Source: Demequina lutea
GTDB lineage: Bacteria > Actinomycetota > Actinomycetes > Actinomycetales > Demequinaceae
DNA length: 43,214 nt
NCBI GenBank assembly: GCA_003246255.1
Contig: QKAX01000139.1
Coordinates: 1-43,214, forward strand
Direction: 5' to 3'
A model generated the notes under the pieces. It was not told where the DNA came from. It made no database searches and worked only from the letters and a program-made list of their open reading frames with translations. Position numbers and translations under genes: made by a program. Below, piece after piece: positions 32,132 through 42,000 of this stretch (position 1 is its first letter; every line of letters begins with the position of its first letter).

Positions 32132-33511
32132 GTGAGTGACCATCCCACGCCGCCCGACGGGGCGGCACCCAGCGTCGCACTTGACGCCCCCGTCAAGCAC
32201 CGCCGGCTCGTGGACCTCGCTCCACTCAAGGCGAGCCCCGCCTTCGCGCGCCTGTGGATTGGCAGCGTCATCTCCGGCATCGGCGCGCAGATGTCGATCG
32301 TGGCTGTGGGCCTGCAGATCTACGAGATCACCCAGAGCACGTTCGCTGTGGGCCTGGTGGGGGGCATCTCGCTGGTGCCCATGATCGTCGCTGGCCTGTG
32401 GGGCGGCATGATCGCCGATGTCTTCGACAGGCGCCGCGTGCTGATCGTCGCCTCGCTGGTTGCCTGGTTCTCCACGCTGGGTCTCGTGTCGCTGGCGGTG
32501 TGGGATGCGGTGGCGCAGCAGTCCGGAGGACACGCGGCAATCTGGCCGTTCTACGTGGTCACCACCATCAACGCGGTGGCCACCACCATTCGCGGTGCTG
32601 CACAGGGCGCCGTGGTGGGCCGCCTGCTGCCTCCTCACCTCATCTCGCGAGCCACGGCTCTCAACGGCATCGGCTTTGGCGCGATGCTCACGGTAGGCCC
32701 CGCGCTGGCTGGCGTGCTCGCTGCATCGATCGGGTTGCCGTGGACGTTCGCCGTGGATGCCGTGTTGTTTACTGCAGGCTTCCTCGGCATCTGGATGCTG
32801 CCCTCGCTGCCGCGAGTGGGCGAACGCGTGCAGGCCGGCTGGGGCGTGCTTGTCGAGGGGCTGCACTTCCTGGCCAAGGCCCCCAACATTCGCATGAGCT
32901 TCATCGTGGACATCGTCGCCATGACCTTTGGTCGCCCCTACGCCTTGTTCCCCGCGCTGGGCGCATTGGTGGTGGGCGGAGGCTCGCTCACTGTGGGCGC
33001 TCTGACGGCCGCCGGCGCGGCGGGGACGATTCTCACGAGCCTGTTCTCGGGCTTCGTGGGCCGTGTGCACCATCACGGGCTCGCGGTGGCGCGCGCTATC
33101 CAGGTGTTTGGCGGCTTCGTGCTGCTCTTTGGCGTCGTGACGCTGGTCGTGGGCGCATCGGGTCACGCGGCGGGGGAGGGCTGGGGTGGCATCCACTGGG
33201 CGTCGCTCTCGCTGCTCGCGCTCGCGCTGGCAGGCATGGGCGCTTCCGATGAGGTGAGCGCGATCTTCCGCCAGTCAATGATCATTCAGGCGGCACCCGA
33301 TGAGATGCGTGGCCGCCTGCAGGGCGTCTTCATCGTGGTGGTGACGGGCGGGCCGCGCGTGGGCGACATGTACGCGGGCATTCTCGCGACGGCCGTGGCG
33401 CTGTGGAGCCCCACCTTGTTCGGCGGTCTCGTCATCGTCGGCCTGATTGCGGTGTTGACGCGGGCTCAGCGCTCGTTCAGGGAGTACGACGCGCGCACGC
33501 CGACGCCGTAG
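32132..33511 (+). CDS. MFS transporter (EntS/TetA-like exporter)
   Basis: A 459-residue, 12-TM major facilitator of the MFS_3 type. Landmarks are ARLWIGSVISGIGAQMSIVAV (TM1), the Asp/Arg loop GGMIADVFDRRRVLI between TM2 and TM3, and IIQAAPDEMRGRLQGVF in the second half. Homologues export siderophores or drugs; the substrate is not readable here. The GTG start at 32132 is supported by TATTCT 6 nt upstream. The 3' end overlaps the convergent MFS gene by 35 bases, which is unusual even for this compact region. Confidence 0.87.
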   Translation: MSDHPTPPDGAAPSVALDAPVKHRRLVDLAPLKASPAFARLWIGSVISGIGAQMSIVAVGLQIYEITQSTFAVGLVGGISLVPMIVAGLWGGMIADVFDRRRVLIVASLVAWFSTLGLVSLAVWDAVAQQSGGHAAIWPFYVVTTINAVATTIRGAAQGAVVGRLLPPHLISRATALNGIGFGAMLTVGPALAGVLAASIGLPWTFAVDAVLFTAGFLGIWMLPSLPRVGERVQAGWGVLVEGLHFLAKAPNIRMSFIVDIVAMTFGRPYALFPALGALVVGGGSLTVGALTAAGAAGTILTSLFSGFVGRVHHHGLAVARAIQVFGGFVLLFGVVTLVVGASGHAAGEGWGGIHWASLSLLALALAGMGASDEVSAIFRQSMIIQAAPDEMRGRLQGVFIVVVTGGPRVGDMYAGILATAVALWSPTLFGGLVIVGLIAVLTRAQRSFREYDARTPTP

Positions 33512-34703
33512 GCCTCGGCAGATCGCGCATGCCCCACAGGGGCGAGAACGTCACGATCGCGGCGGAGAGGGCGAGTAGCGCCGAGCCGGCCCAGAACGCG
33601 GCGGCGATGCCCCAGGCCTGCGCGATAGCCCCGCCGGCGAGGGCGCCCACCGGCGCCACGAGCATCATGGCGAACATGAGCGAGGCGTTCATGCGACCCT
33701 GCAGGTGCGGCGGGCAGATCTCTTGCCGCAGGGTGCGTTGCGCCACCGAGTATGCGGCCATCGCGAACATCGCGCCTAGCTCGCCTGCAAAGAGGATGGC
33801 GATATCCCAGCCATGCGGCGAGGCAAGCGCGAGGGGATAGCCGAGGCTTGCCGCGGCGCCTCCCAGCGCGAGCATCGGCACGGCCCCTCCGTCGCCGTAG
33901 CGGCGAGCGAACCACGGGCTCGCTGCGGCGCCCGCGATGCCGCCCAGCCCGGTGATGCCGAGCACGAGGCCCACGACCAACTCGTCGTACCCCATGACGC
34001 GCACGATAGCGGCAGGGAACAGGGTGATCACCATGACTCCGCCGAGGTTGGCGACCATGCCGCGCAGCAGGATGAGGCGCTGGAGTCGATCGCCGATCAC
34101 GTAGCGCAGCCCGTCGCGGATGCGCGGCGGTGCCGCGTGGACCGCACGCACGGGCTCCGGCAGGCGGGCGGCGGTCACGGCGGTCACCACGAGCGCGGCG
34201 CCGCCCACGAGCGGCAGCAGGGGAGCGGCGACGGCCTGTGCAAGCCCGCTGCCAGCGATGGGTGCCACCGTCGAGGACACGTGCGAGCCGGTGTCGATGC
34301 GCGCGTTGGCCGCGCGCAGGGTGCCGGGTTCCACCATCGCGGGCACTGCCGCCGCCGAGGTGACCTGATAGAGCGTCGCGGCGGCCCCGGCGATGCCGGC
34401 GAGCGCGAACAGCCACCACTCGGTGAGCGCCCCGGTGGCCCACACGAGCGCGATGGCGCCGAGCGCGGCCGCCCTGCCCACTGCTCCGACGGCCATCAGC
34501 GCTCGCGGCGACATCCGGTCGCTCATGAGGCCTGCAGGCAGCGCCACGAGCACGGGTGCCGCGAACAGCCCCGCGTTGATGACGCCGATCCACCACGGAC
34601 TCGACGCGAGCGTGACGGTCGCGATGAGCGGGATCCCCAGCGTGGTGAGCTCGTCGGCGAAGCGCTCGGCGATCCGGCCCGTGACGAGGAGGCGCAGGAT
34701 CAC
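33477..34703 (-). CDS. MFS transporter (paralogue B)
   Basis: A 408-residue 12-TM exporter-like protein. It has LPAGLMSDRMSPRALM as the TM2-3 loop and the sequence RQEICPPHLQGRMNASL in the second half, which is shared with the proteins encoded at 34700-36055 and 40350-41858. The GTG start at 34703 overlaps the upstream stop as GTGA, so it is the second gene of a two-gene unit. It may form a heteromeric or redundant exporter with its neighbour. The tail (SACARRTP) is antisense to the last 35 bases of the convergent MFS gene. Confidence 0.86.
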   Translation of the reverse strand: MILRLLVTGRIAERFADELTTLGIPLIATVTLASSPWWIGVINAGLFAAPVLVALPAGLMSDRMSPRALMAVGAVGRAAALGAIALVWATGALTEWWLFALAGIAGAAATLYQVTSAAAVPAMVEPGTLRAANARIDTGSHVSSTVAPIAGSGLAQAVAAPLLPLVGGAALVVTAVTAARLPEPVRAVHAAPPRIRDGLRYVIGDRLQRLILLRGMVANLGGVMVITLFPAAIVRVMGYDELVVGLVLGITGLGGIAGAAASPWFARRYGDGGAVPMLALGGAAASLGYPLALASPHGWDIAILFAGELGAMFAMAAYSVAQRTLRQEICPPHLQGRMNASLMFAMMLVAPVGALAGGAIAQAWGIAAAFWAGSALLALSAAIVTFSPLWGMRDLPRPTASACARRTP

Positions 34704-36055
34704 GGCTGCGGCACGTAGGGCTCACCGGACGGCACCACGGGCACCCTTCCCATGCGCCACAGCGGCGACACCATGAGGATGATCACGCCCGCGAGGTTGC
34801 CCACCGCGCCAATCCAGAAGGCGGTAGCGAGGCCCAGGTGCGTGGCGATAAAGCCGGACGCCAGCGCGCCCACGGGCCCGATGCCCCAAATCACCGTGCG
34901 GATGGACGCTGTCATGCGGCCCAGCAGGCGCGGGGGACACTGTCGCTGACGCATGGACACCTGCACCACGTTGAAGGCCACCACGCCGAACATCCCCAGG
35001 AACATGCCGATGGCGATCAGCACTGTCGCGACGGGCACTGGCGCGACGAACGCGGCGAGCGGGAAGAACATCGGCACCGACGATACGAGGTACGTGATGG
35101 GGATGGCGTGCCCCTCACCAAACGCCTTAGTGAACTTGGGGGCGGTGAAGGCGCCCACGATCGCCCCGATCGATCCGGCCGTCAGGAGCAGTCCGTAGAC
35201 GCCTGGGCCCAGGCCCAGGTAGCGCAGCAGCAGGATCGAGAACATCGTGTATCCGACGTTGCTGAACAGGTTGGACACGGCCGTCGAGACCACCACTGGC
35301 CGTATGAAGGGGTGGTGGAAGACAAACCGCATGCCCTCCTTGATCTCGTCGATGATGCGAGACTCGTGCTCGCGCGGCGGTGGCTCGTCGGCCGGAATGC
35401 GCCAGATGGCCACGCCCGACGCGAGGTAGCCCACCGTGGCGGCGATGGGCAGGAACGGTGCGGAGATCACGCGCGCGAGCAGGCCGCCAAGGCCGGGACC
35501 GGCGGCGCGGGCCGTCCACGCTGTGGTCTGGAGGCGGGAGTTGGCGACGTCAAGCTGATCCTCCTCCACGAGCGAAGGGACGATCGACATGTACGCCATG
35601 TCAAAGAACACGGCGGCGGCGGAGATGAGGAAGGCTCCCACCATGAGCCAGCTCATCTCAAGGGTGTCGGTGAGCCACAGGATCGGAATGGCTGCCATCA
35701 CGAGCGCGCGCACCACGTTTGCCCACACCATGATGCGGCGCCGCGACACGCGGTCGACGTACGCGCCCACGGGCAGCGACAGCAGCAGGAACGCGACGCC
35801 CTCGGCCGCGTTCAGGATGCCAATCTCCACCTCGGAGGCCACGAGATAGGTGACGGCGATGATGGGGATGGCCACCTGCGCGATCTCCACGCCAAAGCCC
35901 TGCACCGTCTCGCCGGTGAGGAGCGCCATGTAGGGGCGGTTGCGCCACAGGCTTGCCGGCGTGGCGGTGGTGAGGGGTGTGGGGACGTCGGCGTCTCCTG
36001 GCGGGATCAGTGGCTCGTCCTCGGCCGCTGACGCTTTGTGGGGATCGTGGGTCAC
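34700..36055 (-). CDS. MFS transporter (paralogue A)
   Basis: A 451-residue 12-TM protein. The N-terminal cytosolic extension of about 35 residues is acidic and Pro-rich. Landmarks are LLTGETVQGFGVEIAQVAIP in TM1, the loop LPVGAYVDRVSRRRIM, and RQRQCPPRLLGRMTASIR in the second half. It is closely related in order and motifs to the 41858 protein. GTG 36055 starts it; CACACT lies 6 nt upstream as a weak leaderless -10. The next gene overlaps by GTGA. Confidence 0.86.
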   Translation of the reverse strand: MTHDPHKASAAEDEPLIPPGDADVPTPLTTATPASLWRNRPYMALLTGETVQGFGVEIAQVAIPIIAVTYLVASEVEIGILNAAEGVAFLLLSLPVGAYVDRVSRRRIMVWANVVRALVMAAIPILWLTDTLEMSWLMVGAFLISAAAVFFDMAYMSIVPSLVEEDQLDVANSRLQTTAWTARAAGPGLGGLLARVISAPFLPIAATVGYLASGVAIWRIPADEPPPREHESRIIDEIKEGMRFVFHHPFIRPVVVSTAVSNLFSNVGYTMFSILLLRYLGLGPGVYGLLLTAGSIGAIVGAFTAPKFTKAFGEGHAIPITYLVSSVPMFFPLAAFVAPVPVATVLIAIGMFLGMFGVVAFNVVQVSMRQRQCPPRLLGRMTASIRTVIWGIGPVGALASGFIATHLGLATAFWIGAVGNLAGVIILMVSPLWRMGRVPVVPSGEPYVPQP

Positions 36056-36091
36056 CTAGGCAGTGTGTCAGACCGGCGCGCGACCCGTCCC

Positions 36092-37843
36092 TTAGCTCAC
36101 GGGTGCAATCTTGCGCAGCACCGTGTTGCGGCGCAGCCAGCCCACGACATCGCCGTTCTCGAGGACCGGAACACCGTCGCCGGCTTCCTCGCCCAGGAGC
36201 ACGTCGATGACCTTCTCAAGCGGTGCGTCGGGTGCCACATAGTCCCGCCACTCGATCAGTTGCGACACGGTGACTACCCCGGCGTCGTCGTCCTGAATGG
36301 CGGCAGCGGCGCACGCGACGGCGGTGACCACTCCCACGTACTCGCCGTGTTCGGTGACGACCGGCAGTGCGCCACGGCGGGCCGAGCGCAGGGCCCTGAT
36401 CGCCTCGCGCACAGTGAGTCGGGTGCCCACCGACGCGGGCGGAGGCGACATGAGCGACGCGACCGTCACGCCCTCGAGGGCCGCGTTGCCAGGCTTCTTT
36501 GTGAGGTCGATGCCGCGCCGACGCAGCTTGGCGGTGTAGATCGAGTCCTTGGAGAGAGATGAGGACAGCAGCGTCGAGGTCACCACGGCGAGCAGCAGGG
36601 GCAGGATGATCGAGTACTCCCCGGTCAACTCAAACAGGATGATGACGGCCGTAATGGGGGCTCGTGAGGCGCCGGCAAACACGGCTCCCATGCCCACGAG
36701 TGCGTACGCCCCGGGCGAGATGTCGAGCCCGGGGAAGAGGTAGTCGGCGAACTGGCCGAACGCCGCGCCCATCATGGCGCCCAGAAACAGCGACGGCGCG
36801 AACACGCCGCCGGAGCCGCCGATCGCGATGGTGAGCGAGGTGGCCACCATCTTGCCGGCGAGCAGGATGAGCAGGAAGCCGATGGTGTACTTGGTCATCA
36901 CGGCGTTCTCAAGCACCGGATATCCCACGCCGTACATCTGGGGAAGCGCCAGCAGCAGCAGGCCAAAGAGCAGGCCGCCGACGCCGGGGCGCAACCACTC
37001 GGGTCCGTGCCAGATCTTGTCGGCCACGTCCTCGAACCAGTAGAGCACCTTGGTGAAGCTGGTGGCCACGAGCGCCGCGAGCACGCCGAGCACGGCGTAC
37101 AGCACGTACTCGCCGAGCCCGTGCACTGTGAACTCGGGAAGTGACAGGAACGGCTCGTCGCCCAGGGCCGCGCGACCGATGACCGACGCGGTGACCGAGG
37201 CAAGCACCACGGCGGCGAAGGCCCGTGCGACGAAGTTCGCGAGCAGCAGCTCAAGCGCGAAGAACACGCCGGCGATGGGGGCATTGAAGGTGGCGGCGAT
37301 GCCGCCGGCGGCGCCGCACGCGACAAGCATGCGCACCTGAGACTCGTTGAGCTTGACCCACCGCGCGATGGCTGAGCCGAGAGCTGAGCCGATCTGCACG
37401 ATGGGCCCCTCGCGGCCCACCGAGCCTCCCGAGCCGATGGTGATGGCGGAGGCGAGCGCCTTCACGAGCGCCACCTTCGCGGGGATGCGGCCGGCGCGCT
37501 TGTTGATGGCGTACATGACCTCGGGCACGCCGTGTCCGCGCGCCTCGCGAGCGAACTTGTAGATCAGGGGACCGTAAATGAGGCCGCCGATCGCGGGGGC
37601 CAGGATCACAAAGTAGTGGCCGAGCCACGGGAGCCATGGGTGCGAGTCGCCAGGGCTGGCCGCGTAGTCCGCGTGGCCTGAGAACAGCAGTGTCGCGTGC
37701 TCGATAAGCCAGCGGAACGCTATCGCGCCCACTCCTGCGACAGCGCCGACTGCGATCGACAGCACGATGAGCGCCGAGTTCTCGGAGCGGCGCATCCATA
37801 CGAGCGCGCGCCGCCAGCCGGTGGTCTTGGTCTGGGGAGTCAT
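36092..37843 (-). CDS. ClC-family chloride channel/antiporter with CBS domains
   Basis: A 583-residue ClC protein. The gating motif GSGGSVGREGP with its Glu, a second GSGGVFAPSLFLGAMMGA filter motif and the CGAAGGIAATFNAPIAGV helix are all present. After the 12-plus helices a CBS pair follows (VASLMSPPPASVGTRLTVRE, and VSQLIEWRDYVAPDAPLEKV), which commonly binds adenine nucleotides and regulates conductance. The role is likely Cl- transport for pH or volume control. ATG 37843 is preferred, with GAGGA about 9 nt upstream; a TTG at 37858 would add five residues. It is divergent from a MarR gene, and a MarR-type operator overlaps its upstream region. Confidence 0.92.
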   Translation of the reverse strand: MTPQTKTTGWRRALVWMRRSENSALIVLSIAVGAVAGVGAIAFRWLIEHATLLFSGHADYAASPGDSHPWLPWLGHYFVILAPAIGGLIYGPLIYKFAREARGHGVPEVMYAINKRAGRIPAKVALVKALASAITIGSGGSVGREGPIVQIGSALGSAIARWVKLNESQVRMLVACGAAGGIAATFNAPIAGVFFALELLLANFVARAFAAVVLASVTASVIGRAALGDEPFLSLPEFTVHGLGEYVLYAVLGVLAALVATSFTKVLYWFEDVADKIWHGPEWLRPGVGGLLFGLLLLALPQMYGVGYPVLENAVMTKYTIGFLLILLAGKMVATSLTIAIGGSGGVFAPSLFLGAMMGAAFGQFADYLFPGLDISPGAYALVGMGAVFAGASRAPITAVIILFELTGEYSIILPLLLAVVTSTLLSSSLSKDSIYTAKLRRRGIDLTKKPGNAALEGVTVASLMSPPPASVGTRLTVREAIRALRSARRGALPVVTEHGEYVGVVTAVACAAAAIQDDDAGVVTVSQLIEWRDYVAPDAPLEKVIDVLLGEEAGDGVPVLENGDVVGWLRRNTVLRKIAPVS

Positions 37844-37861
37844 GGGGCGAGTCCTCAATAG

Positions 37862-37883
37862 TTGTATGACTGCAACAGTTGTA
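37862..37883. promoter_or_regulatory. Candidate MarR operator between clcA-like and marR genes
   Basis: Three alternating arms: TTGTA at 37862-37866, TGCAA at 37871-37875 and TTGTA at 37879-37883. The outer pairs are inverted with 4 of 5 bases matching. The last arm is part of a TTGTAG (37879-37884) that fits a -35 for marR, 18 nt before TAGCGT. Binding would repress marR and could also affect the channel gene. Confidence 0.55.
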
Positions 37884-37902
37884 GGCTAGCAGGATTCTCG
37901 GA

Positions 37903-37908
37903 TAGCGT
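37903..37908 (+). promoter_or_regulatory. Putative leaderless -10 element of marR
   Basis: TAGCGT, 6 nt before the ATG at 37915, with TTGTAG 18 nt further upstream as -35. Confidence 0.5.
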
Positions 37909-37914
37909 GGACGC

Positions 37915-38388
37915 ATGACCAGCCCCGCTGCCCCCCTTGACGACGAGGCGATGGCCACCCTGGTGGCCTCCAGGTCGCTGCTGGGCTTTGTGGCCCGCTC
38001 GCTCGCGCCGGTGCTCGACACCATGACCATGCCGCAGTACCGCGTGCTGGTGGTGCTTGATGGTGCAGGCTCCTTGCGCATGAGTGACCTTGCCGAGCGC
38101 GTGGGAGTTCACCCCTCGACCCTGAGCCGCACGGTAGAGAAGCTTGTGACGGCTGGCTGGCTCGACAGGGCGGCCTCGGAGGACAGTCGGCGCGAGGTGC
38201 ACGTGAGTCTAAGCGACGCGGGGGTGCGCCTTGTCGGCACCGTGACCGCCGAGCGCCGCGCCGCGATCGCCACCGTGCTGGCAGGCATGGAGCCAGCCGA
38301 CCGGGCGGCAGTGCGTCAGGGCATGGAGTTGTTCGCCCGGGCCGCCGGCGAGGCGTCGCCACCTGATCTGCTTGAGCTGGGGCTCTGA
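37915..38388 (+). CDS. MarR-family transcriptional regulator
   Basis: A 157-residue winged-helix repressor. The HTH spans about residues 42-90: PQYRVLVVLDGAGSLRMSDL, then AERVGVHPSTLSRTVEKLV, and the wing with ASEDSRREVHVSLSDAG containing the D-S-R-R signature. Terminal helices form the dimer. It likely senses a small phenolic or oxidative signal, as the family does. The neighbouring ABC exporter has its own promoter-like hexamer, so the targets may be itself, the divergent ClC gene or that exporter. ATG 37915 is set by the adjacent -10. Confidence 0.92.
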   Translation: MTSPAAPLDDEAMATLVASRSLLGFVARSLAPVLDTMTMPQYRVLVVLDGAGSLRMSDLAERVGVHPSTLSRTVEKLVTAGWLDRAASEDSRREVHVSLSDAGVRLVGTVTAERRAAIATVLAGMEPADRAAVRQGMELFARAAGEASPPDLLELGL

Positions 38389-38430
38389 CGCCTCCAGCGA
38401 AAGCGGCGCTGCCGTGTCGGGCCGCCCGCC

Positions 38431-38436
38431 TAGGCT
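38431..38436 (+). promoter_or_regulatory. Putative leaderless -10 element of the ABC exporter
   Basis: TAGGCT, 6 nt before the ATG at 38443, identical in sequence and spacing to the one before the MoxR gene. Confidence 0.45.
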
Positions 38437-38442
38437 GAGCGC

Positions 38443-40353
38443 ATGTCTCACCCTCCCGTCGGCTCGCGCCGCGCAGCCACCGGCGGCGGGGGAGCGCGCG
38501 GGCTGACGGGCCGCGGAGACCCCGACGCGATTCGGGCCGAGAACGCGGCCGCGCCGCACATCCCGCGCCTGTGGTCGCGCATCGGCGAGCTGTTTGTGCC
38601 GTACCGCGGGCAGCTGGTGCTCACGGCGGTGCTGGTTCTCGCGTCGTCGGCCGCCACGGTGATCCCGCCACTGCTGGTGCAGCGGGTGTTTGACCACGCA
38701 CTGTTCCCCGCGGCCGCGGACGGCTCCACCCTGCCGCCGCGCATGGGGCTACTCACCGAGCTCGTGGCCGCGATGGTCGCCATCTTTGTGCTGTCGGCGG
38801 GCCTGGGCGTGTGGCAGACGTGGGTCACGTCGCGCGTGGGCAACCGGGTCACGGGAGACCTGCGCGTACGGCTGTTCGACACGCTGCAGCGCATGGAGCT
38901 TGCGTTCTTCACGCGCACCAAGACGGGCATCATTCAGTCGCGCCTGCAGAACGACGTGGGCGGCGTCGCGGGCGTGCTCACCACCTTCGTGTCCAGCATC
39001 GTGGGTAACAGTGCCACCGTGATCGCGTCGCTCGTGGCCATGATCCTGCTCGACTGGCGGCTCACGCTGCTGGCGGTGATCCTCATGCCCGGGCTGGTGA
39101 TCGCGCAGCGCCGCGTGGGCTTGGTGCGCCAGCGGATCGCCGCCAAGACGCAGGAGTCGCTGTCCGAGATGACGGCCATCACGCAAGAGACGTTGTCGGT
39201 GAGCGGCATTCTGTTGAGCAAGGTCTACAACCGGCAGCGGCTCGAGTCCCGCCGCTACGGCGCGGAGAACGACAACCAGATCCGCCTGCAGGTGCAGCAG
39301 GCCATGAGCGGGCAGTGGTTCTTTGGGCTCGTATCGGTGATCATGTCGTCGGTCCCGGCTGTCATCTACCTGGCCGCCGGCTGGCTGCTGCAGACCGGCA
39401 CAGGGGTCGCGGGCGAGCCGCTCTCCGCCGGCACCATCGTGGCGTTCACCACCATTCAGGCACGCCTGCTGTTCCCGCTCATGGCGCTCATGCGCGTCGC
39501 GCTCGAGGTGCAGACCTCGCGCGCCCTGTTCGCGCGCATCTTCGAGTACCTGGACCTCACGCCCGCCATCGCCGACGCGCCGGGCGCGTCCACCGTGGCC
39601 GACGCGCCCGGTCCCGTGGGGCAGATCGAGTTCGCTGACGTGCGGTTCAGCTACGCGGACGCGGCCGACGACGCCGCTCCCACTCTCGACGGCGTCAGCT
39701 TCGTGGCGCGCCCCGGCGAGACGCACGCCTTCGTGGGGCCGTCTGGGGCGGGCAAGACCACGATCGTGTACCTCGCAGCCAGGCTCCAGGAGGTCAGCGG
39801 GGGAGCCGTGTTGTTCGCGGGCACCGACGTGCGTGAGCTCACTCACGAGTCGGTCGTGGACCACATCGGCGTCGTGACTCAAGAGACGTACCTGTTCCAC
39901 GCCACCATCGCGGAAAACCTGCGCTACGCCAAGCCGGACGCTACCGACGAGGAGCTCGAGGCCGCGTGCAGGGCCGCGAACATTCACGACGCGATCGCTG
40001 GCTTCGCCGACGGCTACGACACCGTCGTGGGCGAGCGCGGCTACCGCCTCTCAGGAGGCGAGAAGCAGCGCATCGCGATCGCGCGCGTGCTGCTCAAGGA
40101 TCCGGCCGTGCTGTTGTTGGACGAGGCGACCTCGGCCCTCGACACAGTGAGCGAGCGCGTGGTGCAGGAGGCGCTCGACACCGCCGCGCGCGGACGCACC
40201 ACGCTCGTGGTCGCCCATCGCCTGTCCACCGTCAAGGACGCGGACGTGATCCACGTGGTGGATGGCGGACGCATCGTGGAGTCCGGCACGCATGCCGAGC
40301 TCGCCGCCGCGGGCGGCCTGTACTCGCGGCTCGCCGCGATCCAGGCGGGCTAA
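38443..40353 (+). CDS. MsbA/LmrA-like ABC exporter (fused permease-ATPase)
   Basis: A 636-residue half-transporter with six TM helices in residues about 45-340 and an ATPase domain in the C-terminal third. Motifs: Walker [17 protein letters not shown]-loop [13 protein letters not shown], signature [18 protein letters not shown], Walker [13 protein letters not shown], His switch VVAHRLSTV. It would form a homodimer exporting lipids or hydrophobic drugs. The first 35 residues are a Gly/Arg-rich tail without clear function. It has a leaderless-type promoter and converges on the last MFS gene with 4 bases of stop overlap. Confidence 0.94.
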   Translation: MSHPPVGSRRAATGGGGARGLTGRGDPDAIRAENAAAPHIPRLWSRIGELFVPYRGQLVLTAVLVLASSAATVIPPLLVQRVFDHALFPAAADGSTLPPRMGLLTELVAAMVAIFVLSAGLGVWQTWVTSRVGNRVTGDLRVRLFDTLQRMELAFFTRTKTGIIQSRLQNDVGGVAGVLTTFVSSIVGNSATVIASLVAMILLDWRLTLLAVILMPGLVIAQRRVGLVRQRIAAKTQESLSEMTAITQETLSVSGILLSKVYNRQRLESRRYGAENDNQIRLQVQQAMSGQWFFGLVSVIMSSVPAVIYLAAGWLLQTGTGVAGEPLSAGTIVAFTTIQARLLFPLMALMRVALEVQTSRALFARIFEYLDLTPAIADAPGASTVADAPGPVGQIEFADVRFSYADAADDAAPTLDGVSFVARPGETHAFVGPSGAGKTTIVYLAARLQEVSGGAVLFAGTDVRELTHESVVDHIGVVTQETYLFHATIAENLRYAKPDATDEELEAACRAANIHDAIAGFADGYDTVVGERGYRLSGGEKQRIAIARVLLKDPAVLLLDEATSALDTVSERVVQEALDTAARGRTTLVVAHRLSTVKDADVIHVVDGGRIVESGTHAELAAAGGLYSRLAAIQAG

Positions 40354-41858
40354 GGGCGGGACGCGGTCGGGTGGTCGGGGGCCCCATCCTCGGTCTCGGG
40401 GATCTCGCCGCCGCCGGCAAAGTCCGGCAGGCCCGGGGTGCTGCTGGGCGCGAGTGGCTCGGCGCTCCCCACGACCGCGCCGGCATCGGGCGCTGTCGCA
40501 AAGGCCTCCGCGGCCATCACCGGCCCCGAGCCCGCGACCAGGGCATCGGCCCGCGCCGCCTCGTCGGGATTGTCGGCGAGCCACTGCGCGGCCGTCTTGA
40601 CGTGGCGCACGCGCGAGCCGGCGAGCAGCAGCCACGACGCGACCGCGCCCACGAGCGCAATCACAAATGTGTGGCCCATGCCGATGCGCTCTCCCAGTTC
40701 GCCGCCCACGAGCGCGCCGATCGGGGTGACGCCCCACATGGCGAAGCGCATCGTGGCGTTCATGCGGCCCATCAACTCGGGCGGGCACAGCTGCTGGCGC
40801 AGCGTGAGGTGGGTGATGTTGAACACTGGCAGGGCCGCCCACCCCACACAGAACGTGGCCATGATGGTCCAGTAGCCCACCGAGACGGGAGCGACGTCGG
40901 CCACGACGTACGCGACGAGCGGCGGAATCGCCGAGACGGCCATGGACCACACGATCGTGGGGCCAGCGCCAAAGCGCGCGACGGACTTTGTGGCGATCCA
41001 CGGGCCAGCGAGCGACGCGATGGCCGCGACCGTGAAGATGAGGCCGTATTCGCCGGTGCCCACGCCCATCTGCCGCAGCACCAGGATCGCCATGAGCGCC
41101 TGCGCCATCTGGTTGAAGCCGGCCCAAATCGATACCGCGATGGCGGTGCGCGACAACAACGGGTGCAGGAACACGAAGCGCGCGCCCTCGCGCACCTCCG
41201 CTCCCAGCGAGCGGCCCGACGCGGGCCGAGGCGTGTCGTCGACCCGCAGCCGGGACGCGGCGAATGCGCTCGCGAGATAGCCGATGGTGCCGCCGCCGAG
41301 CAAGAACGGGGCCGGGATGGCGCGCGCGAGAAGGCCCGACGCTCCGGGGCCGGCCACGCGCGCGAAGGTCTCGGCTGTGGTGAGCGCCGAGTTGGCGGCG
41401 TGCAGGTGCTCGCGGCGCACAATCTGCGGCGTGAGGCTCATGTACGACACGTCAAAGAAGACTGTCGCAAAGCCGAGCCCGAGCGCGAGCGCAATGAGCC
41501 ACGAGACGTTGAGCACGTTGGCCAGGTAGAGCGCGGGGACCGCGCCCATCAGCACTGCCCTCGCCAGGTTGGCCACGATCATCACGCGCCGCTTGGAGAT
41601 GCGATCGATCCACGCGCCCGCCGGCAGCCCGATCAGCAGGAACGCGCCCGTCGCCGCCGCCTGAATCATGCCAGTCTCGCGTTCGGTCGCGTCCAGGTAC
41701 GTCACCGCGACGATCGGCAGCGCAATCGTGGCCACCTGAACTCCGAGGTGCGACACCGATTCGCCCGCGAGCAGCGTGGTGAAGTTGCGATTTCGGCGTA
41801 ACGGTTCGGCGGTGTCAACAGTGGCCGACGACGCGGCCGAGGCAGAAGGGGAGGGCAC
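40350..41858 (-). CDS. MFS transporter (paralogue C)
   Basis: A 502-residue 12-TM protein related to the 34700-36055 protein. Landmarks are LLAGESVSHLGVQVATIALP in TM1, LPAGAWIDRISKRRVM after TM2, and RQQLCPPELMGRMNATMR in the second half. A C-terminal cytosolic tail of about 80 residues, Ala/Pro/Glu-rich, is absent from the paralogues. GTG 41858 is preferred: a CAGACT lies 6 nt upstream, and the frame beyond is Arg/Pro-rich and antisense to the last gene. The stop overlaps the ABC exporter stop. Confidence 0.85.
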   Translation of the reverse strand: MPSPSASAASSATVDTAEPLRRNRNFTTLLAGESVSHLGVQVATIALPIVAVTYLDATERETGMIQAAATGAFLLIGLPAGAWIDRISKRRVMIVANLARAVLMGAVPALYLANVLNVSWLIALALGLGFATVFFDVSYMSLTPQIVRREHLHAANSALTTAETFARVAGPGASGLLARAIPAPFLLGGGTIGYLASAFAASRLRVDDTPRPASGRSLGAEVREGARFVFLHPLLSRTAIAVSIWAGFNQMAQALMAILVLRQMGVGTGEYGLIFTVAAIASLAGPWIATKSVARFGAGPTIVWSMAVSAIPPLVAYVVADVAPVSVGYWTIMATFCVGWAALPVFNITHLTLRQQLCPPELMGRMNATMRFAMWGVTPIGALVGGELGERIGMGHTFVIALVGAVASWLLLAGSRVRHVKTAAQWLADNPDEAARADALVAGSGPVMAAEAFATAPDAGAVVGSAEPLAPSSTPGLPDFAGGGEIPETEDGAPDHPTASRP

Positions 41859-41988
41859 CAGACGAGTCTGGCACCCGCGTCGGACACTTCTGGCGGGACC
41901 GGTGGCCCGAGAGGGGTGCTGTTGCGGTACCCCACGTCGCGCCACGAGGCGGCGCGCGGGTGCAGTCGCGTCGGGTGACACCAGCCGA

Positions 41989-41994
41989 TAGTGT
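41989..41994 (+). promoter_or_regulatory. Putative leaderless -10 element of the zinc-ribbon membrane gene
   Basis: TAGTGT, 6 nt before the ATG at 42001; no Shine-Dalgarno. Confidence 0.45.
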
Positions 41995-42000
41995 CCAGGC

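Noticed and set aside
39966-41801. A 611-codon plus-strand open frame over the ABC exporter end and the MFS gene
   Set aside because: Arg/His/Asp-rich shadow of two real genes; no motif.
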